This document shows, piece after piece, positions 1 to 10,800 of a DNA stretch of 64,000 nucleotides. The DNA comes from Symbiodinium natans. Lineage: Eukaryota; Sar; Dinophyceae; Suessiales; Symbiodiniaceae. Where the stretch lies: NCBI GenBank assembly GCA_905221605.1, contig CAJNDS010000045.1, positions 153,501 to 217,500 of the forward strand, read 5' to 3'. A program made the position numbers and the translations under genes. The number at the start of each line of letters is the position of its first letter. The stretch's first letter is position 1. The notes beneath the pieces were generated by a model. It had not been told where the DNA came from. It saw only the letters and a program-made list of their open reading frames with translations, and did not search any database.

Positions 1-1610
1 AAGGCGTGGGGCAGGGTAACTAAGGGAGGTTCGGGACTGCGTGCAAACTTGAACTTGAACTCTCTGCCGGTTTTCCCAAAAACACTTGGGCATGGAGCTG
101 ACGGTTCCCGATTTGTTTGCATGGCAAGCTTTAGCATCTACTTGCTACGTGTTGCCGGGCCCAGAGAAACATGTCGCAGAAGGCAGACGGATGCCTTTGC
201 AGATTTAGCTTGAGCTTTAACGTAGGTAGAACAGAGCATGTGAGATCCGTAGTGACAGACGCCGCGTTCGCGATCCCCCACCTACCGGCCGAGAAACCAT
301 TTGAAGTCCGCGCTTGAAGACATTTAAAGTTTCACCTTCACACCGAAGCTTATATGCCACTTTCCTCTTAGGTCATCGCCCCCGCGCGAGATCTTCGCAT
401 TTCAAAAATCCTCTCTGGTTTCGAGCGGAGGAACAGTTGGCGACGAAGTCAGTGCCTCTTTCAAGTGTCTCAGTTGATTGTGTGCTCACCCTTGCACGTG
501 TAGGCGTCAGAGTTCGAGCCGCCGAAAACGCCGCCTCGGCAGCAGGTGAAGCCTGGACTCAAGGCCAGATGTGTTGTGTGACATCGCGGTAGAACCCCGC
601 CTCCGTGCCGGGAGTCCGTGGTGGGGGGGATTATGATCTTCCCCAGTCTGCTCTTTTTCCCCTGGCTCGTGATCCGCCGTTTCAAGGAGCTGCTCATAGT
701 TTGTCTTTGGGTTTTTTTGTGTTTTGTGTTGGCACGGTCATCCTTTCTCTCGGCGCAATCCTGTTGGAGGCATCTATCCACGACGTGGAACAACAGCTGA
801 CGAAGGCACGCTGCTCAAAAAGTAACGTTTCTACACAATCTTGCGGGGACGGCGCGAGCTACAGCAGCTACAGGAATCGCGCCTTGCTCTACACGAGCTA
901 CAAGTGCACCAAGCGCAAGAGTTGCGGAGCTGCCAACTGAGACGCAGTCGGGCCCTCACTGCTAAAGAGTTCGTGAGCGTGCTTGCGTCGTTGCTCGAGT
1001 GCCCTTTTGCCTGGCAAAGCTTGCCATGCCCTTGGCTTTTCAGGCTGGCGCCTCAGGAGCCATTCAAGGACATGAAATAAACCCAGCGCTCACACAGATT
1101 ATGGGGCGGCAGCTCAATTTGGCATCTCTCCAGGACCAGTTGAAAGCCGCCCGTGGAAAAAACAAAGAAGAGAAGCATTCGCAAGCTGATACAGCAGCTC
1201 AAGCTTTCTGATGCATTCTGGAGTTTCACGCAGTACAGAGACAGGGACTCTTGAGAGATGCTGGAAGCATGCCCATTGCGCCTCGATTTTGAGATCGAAC
1301 TCGGTGGCTCAGTTTCTTTGCTTGGGCAGATTCCAAGCGTTCAAGAAAAAGGCTATTCCCCTTCCCAGTTCCTCTGCCCTTGCTTCCACCGGAAGGACTT
1401 TGGAACTCGAGACTCTCTTGTCAGTTTGGAAAGGAACGGCTGCGGCAGCAAGTCAACACCAAAAGCAGGCAAACTACCTAACTCTTCTGACAGCATCCCT
1501 GTCCCGAGGTCCCTTCCAGTTCTAGGCTTACACTTTTGTCCACCGAGACCAGTTACCAAGCACAGCAAAAGCGAGTGTTTCGTCGCTCAAAATGAAAGCC
1601 TAGCCTCTAA
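1..1610. other. Repeat-free leader with unassigned coding-like frames
   Basis: This stretch has no telomere-like repeats, unlike what follows. Several + strand frames are open. The frame near 841-960 is rich in Gln, Leu, Arg and Glu (ELQQLQESRLALHELQ) and reads like a coiled coil. The frame at 999-1211 ends NLASLQDQLKAARGKNKEEK before a stop. A minus frame (470-793) is also open, so strand and exon limits are not settled. I recognise no family. The likeliest reading is the 3' part of a multi-exon gene entering from the left edge. Confidence 0.3.
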
Positions 1611-1620
1611 ACCTCTGCAC

Positions 1621-2010
1621 CCTAAACCCTAGCCCTGAACCTTAAATCCTAAACCCTTACATTGCCCAGCTGCCCACGAAGGAGGTCATATTCTCCACCC
1701 GCCTGTAGTCAGAGCACGCGCTTAGAGTTCGAGGTTGGGAGCCACAGCCCTTTGAGATATTAAAGGGCTTAGGGTCTAGGGTTTAGGATTTTCGGCGCAC
1801 GGCCAAGATCCCAGCTTCAGAAGTGTGGACAGTTTGGCAGGGTCTAGGTTGTGGCCTAAGGCAAGTTTTGACTCCCGAAGTATGGATATAGGCCTTATCG
1901 TGAGGGCTGCGGGGTTTTGGCTTCCCAGAGGTATCCCTAAAACCTAAACCCGAAGCCCTAACCCCCTAAACCCTAGACCCTAAGCCCTAAACCTGAACAG
2001 GACACGAAGT
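1621..2010. repeat. Degenerate CCCTAAA/TTTAGGG patches
   Basis: Short degenerate telomere-type units (1621-1660, 1760-1790, 1935-1995) alternate with unrelated sequence. No gene is seen here. Confidence 0.7.
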
Positions 2011-2013
2011 CTA

Positions 2014-2131
2014 TCGTGACATGCTCGAGAACACGCGCATACGAGACTGGATGGGCCGCATGGATGCCGCGACCGGAAAACCCGCAGAGCCCTTGGGCCA
2101 GCACTTCGTGGGGGCACTGTTTAGGATGCTT
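2014..2131 (+). CDS. Candidate isolated exon, unknown protein
   Basis: A segment between two telomere-like tracts reads VYRDMLENTRIRDWMGRMD followed by AATGKPAEPLGQHFVGALF on the + strand. Codon use is GC-ending and the composition is protein-like. An acceptor-like CAG|G or AAG|T lies at its left side. No partner copy was found in the window, so coding status rests on composition only. Confidence 0.35.
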
Positions 2132-2133
2132 AC

Positions 2134-2182
2134 GGTTTAGGGTTTAGGGTTTAGGGTTTAGGGTTTAGGGTTTAGGGTTTAA
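2134..2182 (+). repeat. TTTAGGG array
   Basis: Several perfect TTTAGGG heptamers in a row follow directly on the candidate exon to the left. Confidence 0.9.
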
Positions 2183-2704
2183 TGACAAGGGACGAAAGGA
2201 GGGACCCTGGCCGGGGACCATAGGGGTAAAGGTATACATAGGGGGTACATAGGCCTCCCTCCTTGTATCCCTTAATGTTGGGCTTCGGATTCTTACCCTT
2301 AAACCCGGAAACCCAAAGCTCTTGAGCCGTAAGCCTACCTGCCCCCCACCCCCCCAAAACCCTAAACCCTAAACCCTTCTTCCCCCTAGGAAGAAGCCAA
2401 AAAAGGTTTCCCCCAAAAAGCCATAAGCCCGAATCCCGAGCCCCTGAACTAAGCCTTACCCTGCTTCAGGTGGTATCTGTGGGTTGGGGTGTAGGGTTTC
2501 AGGTTGCAGGGTTTAGGTCTAGGATTTAGGGTCTAGTCCTCAAAAACCACCCTCGGAGGACCACATCATGAACCGTAGAATTGGTATCATCTGCTCATCC
2601 TTATTTTGGCTTTACTAGGGTTTTAGGTTTAGGGTTTCGGGTTTAGGTTTTAGCGTTTAGGGTTGAGGGTTGTGGGTTCAGGGTTGAGGGTTGAGGGTTG
2701 AGGG

Positions 2705-2890
2705 TAGGTCTATCGACCACACGCCCTTTTCGGGTTCACATGGTCCCAAACAACTTGCCCGAAACGCAGGTAGAGTCGGGGCGCATGTCGAAGCTGCTGA
2801 ACAGTGAGAGGCTGAAGGCTGTGCGACGCGCAAGGCAAACGCAGGGGAAGTCCAAATACCCCCCCTGCGAGTTTCGGCCGATGTCATCCA
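2705..2890 (+). CDS. Candidate isolated exon, unknown protein
   Basis: The + frame reads RPFRVHMVPNNLPETQVE then SGRMSKLLNSERLKAVRRAR, basic and hydrophilic. It is bounded on the left by degenerate repeats and on the right by CCTAAACCC. The minus strand is also open over this region. No homologue was recognised. Confidence 0.3.
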
Positions 2891-3070
2891 GCTGCGCCTA
2901 AACCCAAGCCCGACCCTAAACTAAAGGCGGCACTCGCGGGTCCCGACTTGGGTTGCCCACTTGCTACTCGGAAGATCTACTGGAAGTCTCAAGGAATATT
3001 CTGGCTGTGTGTTCAAACACGGGACCCCCTAATGTTATGAGAAACCTCACTGTTAAGGATCCTCCAGGGT

Positions 3071-3398
3071 AATCCGAGCATCTGTTTAATTGGGGGGGCC
3101 CCCTACCACCGCAATAAGAAAGGCCGGGTTCCGCAATAGTAAGACCGTGGCCCTGTATTGATTCTCTATTCAAAACAATAGGCCGCAGATCCCTGAGGTG
3201 TTGGAGCTTCGCAGCTCAGCAAACAAAACAAGAAGCCTGCGGACAGATTTTGGAACCTCCCCGAAAGCATCTCCTTTAAATGTGGTGGTATTGGCCCACA
3301 CGAAATCCACCGTAATGGAAAGTAGTCTTCCGGCGGGCTTCTCGGCGAAAAATATTTCTTTAAATGTGGGGGTATTAATTAAACAGATGCTCGGATTA
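3071..3398. mobile_element. Foldback element with 22-bp perfect inverted repeat
   Basis: The 22-base sequence beginning TAATCCGAGCATCTG at 3071 recurs exactly inverted at 3377-3398. The interior contains two related TTTAAATGTGG(T/G)GGTATT segments near 3270 and 3357. It encodes nothing recognisable. This is probably a non-autonomous transposon or foldback element. Confidence 0.65.
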
Positions 3399-3479
3399 GA
3401 GAAATGTTTTGCGTTGGGAAGGTGATGGTGCCTATCTTGCTGCAGTAGGATTTCTTAAGGGTTTGGGATTTAGGGTCTA

Positions 3480-3599
3480 CAGGGTGGGGCCCCCTTACTA
3501 TACTAACTGTAGTTAAGGGACTTATAACCTAACTTAGGGTCCTTATAACCCAATTTAGGGCCCTTATAACTCTACTTATAACTAGGGGGCCCCACCCTG
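3480..3599 (+). mobile_element. 120-bp TA-flanked inverted-repeat element, copy 1
   Basis: The element starts CAGGGTGGGGCCCCCT and ends with its inverse. It is flanked by TA on both sides (3478-3479 and 3600-3601). The interior carries TTATAAC-containing units at about 21-bp spacing. It is non-coding. Size, terminal repeats and TA flanks fit a miniature element (MITE) of Tc1/mariner type. That class is inference, because no transposase is present. Confidence 0.85.
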
Positions 3600-3603
3600 T
3601 AGG

Positions 3604-3690
3604 GCTTACTGCCTACGACGACGGCCGCAAAATCATCCATGTGCTGACGATGCCTGAGATCGAGTGTGCGAGATGATGTCAACCCTCAAC
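3604..3690 (+). CDS. Candidate isolated exon beside element copy 1
   Basis: The + frame TAYDDGRKIIHVLTMPEIEC runs to a TGA at about 3675. It lies directly to the right of the 120-bp element, so the element may have inserted at an exon-intron edge. No family was recognised. Confidence 0.28.
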
Positions 3691-3701
3691 CGCCTGAACC
3701 C

Positions 3702-3782
3702 TAAACCCTAAACCCTAAACCCTAAACCCCAAAACCTAAACCCTAAACCCTAAACCCTACACCCTAAACCCTAAACCCTAAA
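3702..3782 (-). repeat. CCCTAAA array
   Basis: About ten CCCTAAA units with a few variants (CCCCAAA, CCCTACA). Confidence 0.9.
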
Positions 3783-3789
3783 TCCTATC

Positions 3790-3900
3790 AAAGCTAGCGG
3801 CTCTCGACGTCGGCCCTACGATCAGAAGTTCATCCGCACCAGCGGGCAAGCGCAGCTCTTACCACTTTCTCGCCTCCGCTTGGGTTCAACTGGGGTTGAT
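3790..3900 (+). CDS. Candidate isolated exon, unknown protein
   Basis: The + frame reads KASGSRRRPYDQKFIRTSGQ then AQLLPLSRLRLGSTGVDE without a stop. It lies between a CCCTAAA array and a TTTAGGG patch. Composition is the only support. Confidence 0.3.
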
Positions 3901-3975
3901 GAGGTTTAGGGTTTAGGTTTTAGGGATTAGAGTCTAGGGTTACCAGAATTGGCGGGCCTGTTTAACAGCAGGGAT

Positions 3976-3982
3976 TTTTTTT

Positions 3983-4013
<31 letters not shown>

Positions 4014-4018
4014 GGGGA
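3976..4018. repeat. Poly-T/poly-G tract
   Basis: A run of T is followed immediately by a run of more than 20 G. Exact homopolymer lengths in such tracts are often unreliable. Confidence 0.85.
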
Positions 4019-4186
4019 TTGGATGAAATTACGGAGGTTTTTAAGATCATGTGGGCAGAGGGGGGGCGGTAGGTGAGAGAAGCAATAGCTGCGTCGGCGC
4101 TGGACTTAGTTTCGAAGCCCAAGGATCGGTGTGCTTGGAAGATGCAATACGAAGTAGATAAAACATTCAAAACCTTACGGAATATG

Positions 4187-4345
4187 TGTGTGTGTGTGCT
4201 CATATGTGTATATGTATGTATATGTATATATATATATACACATATATTGTCATACACCAATAGTTACAAGAAGAGCAATAGTTACATGCAATATATATAT
4301 ATATATTGAGGTCTACATATATATATATAGATATATAAATGTATG
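4187..4345. repeat. GT/TA microsatellite region
   Basis: A TGTG tract passes into TATA-rich repeats, with a second TA block at 4290-4340. No gene is seen. Confidence 0.8.
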
Positions 4346-4424
4346 TAGTACATACTTGGGCCCCTATAGAGCTACGATGTATGAGCCGCTTTGAGGTCTA
4401 AGCATATACACCCTGTCTGGGCAC

Positions 4425-4535
4425 ACTCGGGCTGCGGGCGAGGTGTCTCAGCGTGAAGGACTCCGCCCAGTTCTTGCCTCCTGTTGCTTGGGAAAATGGC
4501 ACAGAGATCAGGGCTTGGGGATGTTTTGGGGGGTG
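4425..4535 (+). CDS. Candidate isolated exon, unknown protein
   Basis: The + frame reads LGTLGLRARCLSVKDSAQFL then PPVAWENGTEIR, bounded by non-coding sequence. It is protein-like but unpaired in this window. Confidence 0.28.
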
Positions 4536-4790
4536 TAGGCTTTAAGTTTCCAGGGCTTGGGGTTCAGGGTGTACATGGGGCTTTGGGTTTTGGGTTTAGG
4601 GTTGAGGGTGTTCCGAGTTCAGGGACTAGGGTGTTTAGGGTCTCAGGCATTTAGGTTGAGTGCTGTGGGTTTTAGGGTTCATCTCTCCTCGACCAGGGAG
4701 CTGCAGGCTTTAAGTGATTTGCGGGAATGTGCTCGAGTGCTGCCATGTAGGCCATGACCTGCAGGCACCCGCAACACAGTGCGAGCGGCT

Positions 4791-4974
4791 TAGGGTTTAG
4801 GGTTTGGGATTTAGGGTTAGGGTTTAGGGTTTAGGGTTTAGGGTTTAGGGTTTAGGGTTTAGGGTTTAGGGTTTAGGGTTTAGGGTTTAGGGTTTAGGGT
4901 TTAGGGTTTAGGGTTTAGGGTTAGGGTTTAGGGTTTAGGGTCTAGGGTTTAGGGTTTAGGGTTTAGGGTTTAAT
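4791..4974 (+). repeat. Long TTTAGGG array
   Basis: About 25 heptamers, nearly all perfect, with a few TTAGGG hexamers and one TCTAGGG. This is one of the longest arrays in the window. Confidence 0.95.
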
Positions 4975-5391
4975 CTAATGAAACAGGCCCCGCTAGTATT
5001 TAGGCTTCACGTGGGCTTAGGGCATTTTCTTTCTTGGCTGGGTTGGGGTAGTAACAGGCCTTCTAGGGTCTTCTGCTTCTATCCGAGGTAAGATAAGGGG
5101 GGGCAAGGGTCCCCACATAAGTGGTTTAGGGTTTAGGGCTTAGGGTTTAGGATTTAGGGTTTCGGGTTTAGGTAGGATAAGGGGGACCCTTAAAAGGGAA
5201 CCCTTCTGAACCTTCTTCTGGCTCTCTTAGACAGGGGCCTTGTTGAGAGGGTCTATATCCCCAAGGGTCCCCCTAATACTATCCCCCAGATTCAGGGGTA
5301 TAGGGTTTAGGGTTTCGGGTCTCGGGTTGTATGGGCCTGATGACATGTCAGGGTTATGCCCTGCAGCTTTGTTTAGGGGTTTAGGGTGCAG

Positions 5392-5434
5392 GGTGCAAAA
5401 AAAGCCTTCCGCCATCAGAGTTGTCGATCCTGCG
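5392..5434 (+). CDS. Candidate micro-exon with a GTAAGG donor
   Basis: A segment after an AG at 5390-5391 reads KKPSAIRVVDPA and ends at GCG|GTAAGG. Size and donor resemble the micro-exons of the tandem genes further right. No partner was found. Confidence 0.35.
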
Positions 5435-5845
5435 GTAAGGCCTTGCTTGTTGTGTTCACCGAGTCGGAATAACTACTAATGGTGTTCCCTTCTGGTCACA
5501 GTCCCTTTAGAACTTTGCTATAACAGCCCCCCCCCCCCCCCCCCCCAAATCCTATTGAAATTACTAAGGCCCCTACAGCAATTTCCTCAGCTGCTATATG
5601 CTATATTAAAAAACACAGTTTTGTTTTTGAGGGGGGGGGGTGCTGCATACATACTCGGAAGTTTACATCCGCATCCCAGAAACTTGCAGGGTTGGGGGCT
5701 GCAAGCAAACCCTAAACCCTACCCTATGCCCTAAACCCCAAACCCCCTCAACCCCAAGCCCTAAACCCTAAACCCTACCTTGTGACATACTGGTAATACT
5801 GGTACTCAAGTCCCATGGACCATGACCTAGGAGCCCTAAACCCTA

Positions 5846-5965
5846 CAGGGTGGGGCCCCCTTACTATACTAACTGTAGTTAAGGGACTTATAACCTAACT
5901 TAGGGTCCTTATAACCCAATTTAGGGCCCTTATAACTCTACTTATAACTAGGGGGCCCCACCCTG
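5846..5965 (+). mobile_element. 120-bp TA-flanked inverted-repeat element, copy 2
   Basis: Same 120-bp element. The sequence outside it is AAACCC-TA on the left and TA-AACCC on the right. Removing the element and one TA restores an uninterrupted CCCTAAACCC, so it inserted into a telomere-type array. Confidence 0.9.
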
Positions 5966-6279
5966 TAAACCCTAAACCCTAAACCCTAAACCTTTGTTTT
6001 TAGTGTTTAGGGCTTGGGGAGGGTAGGTTCCTGTTTCAACAACCACCTCTGCAACAGGCCCCGCGGCTTCTTCTGCTGCAAGGTGCTCTTAAGCTCGTCA
6101 GGGGAAAGAGCTTAGGGAGTTGGTCCACAGGGTTTAGGGTTTAGAATTTAGGGTTTAGGGTTTTTGGGGTTTGAGTTCAGGTCCTACGGCTTAGTCTTCG
6201 GGGTCGGAAGGGCTTAGGGTTTTTAACCCTAAAGACCTAGAGCCCTAAACCTCTGAAGCATTGAGGAGGCCCCCCTGAC

Positions 6280-6425
6280 GGCATTTGGAGAGAGTATGAT
6301 CCCTTTGGGGTTTAATCGCTGTTAAGGTTTAATCTCTTTGGGATTTAATCCCTTTGGAGTTGAATTATCCCTTTGGGGTTCAGTCCCTCTGGGTCTTCGG
6401 TCTCTTTGGTTGTGGGTTTTTCGCC
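6280..6425. repeat. Degenerate short-period tandem repeat
   Basis: CCCTTTGGGGTTTAAT-like units recur about six times with changes, unrelated to the heptamer. No gene is seen. Confidence 0.6.
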
Positions 6426-6647
6426 CCCGGTGCCCTCGGGGTTGGGGGTTTCGGGGTTGAGGTTGGAGTCTAGGGTTAGAGATATGCATATCCACCCTAA
6501 ACCCTAAACCCTAAACCCTCTGTGGAACCATAGCTGCCCCCCCCCCCCCCCCCCCCCAATTTTGGAGTCGAGTTGGTCTTAGAGGGGTGGTGCTTAGAAG
6601 CTTGTTCAAGGAGTTCAGGGCCTGTAAGATGTAGATTGTCTTTGAGG

Positions 6648-6737
6648 TTTAGGGTTTAGGGTTTAGGGTTTAGGGTTTAGGGTTTAGGGTTTAGGGTTTA
6701 GGGTTTAGGGTTTAGGGTTTAGGGTTTAGGGTTTAGG
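6648..6737 (+). repeat. TTTAGGG array
   Basis: About 12 heptamers, essentially perfect. Confidence 0.95.
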
Positions 6738-6837
6738 ACTCTGGTTGGAAGTTCCTTCTGTCGCTGACGGGGTTTCAAGGGTGTCTTGCTGCAGGAACCC
6801 GCGCGAAGATGCGCCATTGGAGGCGGGCCCTAGAAAC

Positions 6838-7460
6838 CCTCAACCCTAAACCCTAAACCCTGAACCCTAAACCCTAAACCCTAAACCCTAAACCTCTAAC
6901 CCTAAACCCTAAAGCCCAAAACACCTAAGACTCTAAGGAAGCTACGGTATGCTAGACTCAGCTACGGCCACCCCCGAAGCTCCCAAAGCCCCAACTGCCT
7001 CAGCGTTCATTCAGGGGTTTAGGGTTTAAGGTTCAGGGTTTAGGGTTTAGGGTTTAAGGTTTAGGGTTTAGGGTTTCGGATTTAGGGCTTAGGAGTTAGG
7101 AGCTTAAGGGTTTGGCGTTTAGGGTTTAGGGTTTAGGAGTTAGGATTTTAAGGTTGGGGTTTAGGGTTTAGGAAGTCTAGGAAGAGGGCTCCCTTATCGG
7201 GAACTAAACCCTAAACCCTAAACCCTAAACCCTAAACCCTAAACCCTAAACCCTAAACCCTAAACCCCTCAACCCCTCAACCCCTCAAACACCTCCTCAA
7301 GCCGAAGTCCGGCTTCTGACCTGGCTGTAGTTCGGGATCGGTACCCTGAAACCCTCAACCCTAGCCCAAAACCCCAAACCCCAAACCCTAAACCCTAAAC
7401 CCCTAAACCCCTAACCCCTAAACCCCTAAACCCCTAAACCCGTAAACCCCTAAACCCATC
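6838..7460. repeat. Mixed-orientation telomere-type repeats
   Basis: CCCTAAA (6838-6920), TTTAGGG variants (7014-7175), CCCTAAA (7205-7290) and CCCCTAAA octamers (7370-7456). One coding-like patch at 6938-7010 (YGMLDSATATPEAPKAPTA) lies inside. Confidence 0.85.
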
Positions 7461-7484
7461 TGAGCCTAGGGTGGACTTTAAGCC

Positions 7485-7556
7485 CATGAATCTCCAAGCA
7501 TGAGGGCCGCAGGTTTCGCAAGAGCCCGCGTTGCCGAAGTCTCGAACGTCCCTAAA
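7485..7556 (+). CDS. Candidate isolated exon, basic
   Basis: The + frame ISKHEGRRFRKSPRCRSLER is bounded by CCTAAACCC repeats on the right. Coding status is uncertain. Confidence 0.25.
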
Positions 7557-7853
7557 CCCTAAACCCCAAAACCCTAAACCCTAAACTCTATCCCTACCTT
7601 CCCATTCTCTCTGAACCTGTTCGGTTTTTCTTGGTTTTCAGCCAGGAATACATAGACCTAGAGCCCAATGGGCAAAGAGGCTGCTGAAATCTTTTTCGCC
7701 TGTCCACTGCAGTTTATCTCATCATGCAGCTGTCCCCAGCTGCCAGAAACCCGAGGTTCACAAGCGAGGCAGCAGCACGACACAGACTTTACATAATATT
7801 CAGGCTGAGATGATGCTTGAGTAGTCTTGGTTCAGCATATTTTTCTCTACCAT

Positions 7854-10800
7854 TCAGCTGTTGCGAGCTCGCTTGCGGGCTGGTTCAGCCGTACCCCTCA
7901 ACCCTTCCTGCTCGGCTGGCGTGAGCATGTTGAACCATTCAAAGCTCCAAGCAGTAGCACAGGCCATGGCCTGATCCTTTGTACGTTGGGTGGATTTTGC
8001 ACCCGCATGGTTCTCATCCCTGAAACAGAAAGCTCTGGACATCCTCTTTGTACTTGGGTGGCGAAAACCTGTGGGAAGCTTCACTTGGCAGAATGGAGAG
8101 GAATCTGTTGGGTAGCCGAAGTACCGAGCGCAACCCGGAGCTACTTCACCATCAGGAGGAGGAGGTCGTTGCACGGGCGATGCGTGGGGTCCATCCACAC
8201 GTTCCTTTCAAAAGGGATGCTTTAGAGCTTTATTAAGGACTTTTGATGTATTCGCAGCTTCACTACTGTGGCAAGGGTTGGGGGTTTTAGATGCCAAATT
8301 GAATTTTTTTTGACATGAGCAAACCACCTAAGCAAAGAAGAGCTTAAAATGCTGCCAAATATGAGCTCCTTCCGCTGCATGTCGATGTCCTGTGCGATAG
8401 CATCCTCGGAAGCCCGGTCGTGGCATGGAGCAGCTTCAGCAGCTGCGGCGACTTCATCTCTGTGCTGCTCGGCAGCATTGTTGCTTGCCTCTGTCGGTGC
8501 TTCTTCCATGTTCGCCTCTGATGCTGGGTCATCTCCCATCTCTTCCATGAGGCTTATTTCTTCTTCGTCGTCTGTTTCTCCTTCAAGTTTTTCGTCGGGC
8601 TCCCTGTTGTCATCCTTACTTCGGTGAGTGGGTTTAGGGTTTAGGGTCTGGGGCCTGAACGGTAGACCCTTTTTTCCAAAAACCCTAAAACCCTAAACCC
8701 TAATATGGAGTGAAAAACTTTAAGGTGGGGTTTAGGGTAGAATACGAGGGCCCTCAACACCATCCACATATTAGAGCATGTAGGATTCTGCTGCTTTGTC
8801 AGCCTCCTTGTCAGGAAGCTCTTCCAAAATCTCGCTGATGTACTTCTCTGACTTCTTCTCATGTTCAAGGAAAAGCTTGACCCGAGACTTGTAGTCGAGC
8901 TTGCCGTGCTTCAATCCCAGCGAACTGCAGATGCTAGACAGCAGGGAGCGGGGCACTGAAAGAATGGAGTACTCGGCAACGTAGCTGGCCAGACTCATCC
9001 AACCAGACACCTGCTTCCATGCCAGCTGGTCGTGTGCCAAGCACTCCTCTGTGAGGGCCACGTGAACTTCGTGAAGGTCTCCAACGATTGTGTCTGTCCG
9101 GGGAACTTCCAAGGCCTCAAAGGTAAAGACATTCTCTGCAAACCTTTTCAATGGCCAAAGGCGTGCAGCATAAGGACGGGAGGAGAGCACGAGCGAGCGG
9201 GTGTCATCTGTGGGCTGGTGTGCACGGCAGGAAATGAAGCAATGCTCCGGAACCAGCTTGCTTGTCCACATGGATGAAAACACACTGAGAAGGACCTCCT
9301 TCCTGTCATCCTGCCTGTCCAATTCTGGCCGGATGTGCACATGATAGCAAGTGCTGAGGACCTTCATGAGGGAAAGCCTCTGCACCAGTATGTGTGGCTT
9401 TGTGTAGTTCTTATTGGTGCGATGCTTTGTGAGGCCCTCTGAGCAGATTCCCAGCTCCGTGTCTGTAGCCTTCAAGGCACTGTGCACCCGAGCTTTGATG
9501 TGTTTCTGCGACAGTGGCTGTTGCCAATCCTGGGCAGTGAGGTTCAGGACTTCGGCACCAGCTGGGCGTTTCAGGGTGGACTTGTGTGCCACAGCGTGCA
9601 GGTTGTGCGGGTTTGTCTTCTCACTTTTGGCATGCCTTCGACCAGCATCTCTCAGATCGTTGAAGCACAATTCGGAAGGCAACGAGCAAAGTAGACTGGA
9701 AGTCCCAGGGCCAGTGAGGCCAGCCATGCATCTGCAACATTGTCGGAAGGCCTGCCCAGCGGCGGTGTCCATGGCCTCGGACTTGAAGCTGAAGGACCTG
9801 ACGTTGTGAGTTTTTGTTTTGTTTTGACTGGGTTAACATGACTTACCGAATCCAGGGTTGAAATCTCTAGTCTGTGCTCATGAGGAGGCCCGTGAAACTG
9901 AGCACCACACTCCCCCTTTGTCATGATGTCTCTGTACGGTTGATAGCGGGTGAAAGAAAGAAGACCGTACAAAGCACATTTGCTCGGGAGGACATCGACA
10001 ATTTCCGTCACAAAGAGCCATTCCTTCTGCATGTCTTCCAGACAGCTTGCCCGGGCTTGCGCGTTCAGGCATGCAATGGCTCTCCAAGGAAATGAGGTGT
10101 GGTAGGCGTCCAAGGAACACAGGGAGCTCAGATGGCAAAGGGTCAAACTTGCCAGCCATGTGCGTGACTCGGGGTCGTTGTCTGCAGAACAATACGGGAT
10201 GGCTGCACCTTTAGCTGCGTCCTGTAGAGTCTTCCTTAGGCGTCACATCTAGAAGGCTTCAAAGACTGCTTGGACTGGACTATTAACCGAGCTTCGTGAT
10301 GAGTCGTTGCACCCGCTTGCCAGTGTGCCAGTGGCCAAGGACAAGGCATGCTTCAAGGAGGCGCTTGAGTTGTTCTGGAAGTCTCGTGCCTTAGATGCAA
10401 CATTTAGAACTGTAACTAAGAACCTTTGACCCCAGGCCCACTACTGCAGCCCAGGGGCACAGTCACACACGAACATTCTCAAGGTTGGAAAACCACAATG
10501 AAGGCCCTCATCTTGTCTTGGTTTGTGTCATCAGCCAGCACCTAGATGAACACAGGTGAGCAGCGTTTCTGTGCGAGGTCCCCTTAAATCCGCTATTTCG
10601 GGTTTGGGATTTAGGGTTCAGGGTGTCAGTGTTTAGGGTACAAGAGCAAGAAGAGCAGCTAAAGCACGTGCCATGCAGCGACCCGGGCAGAGAAGCTATC
10701 GTCACTGCCATCACTGCGGGCGGTCATCCCCCACGGGTTTCGCCCTTCACTGAAGAAGGAGAAGCAGTGAGCCATTGCTTCTGCGTGCCATACCCCGTCC

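Noticed and set aside
314-940. Overlapping + frames as separate small genes
   Set aside because: No family match, and the minus strand is open too. Reported only as an unassigned coding-like leader.
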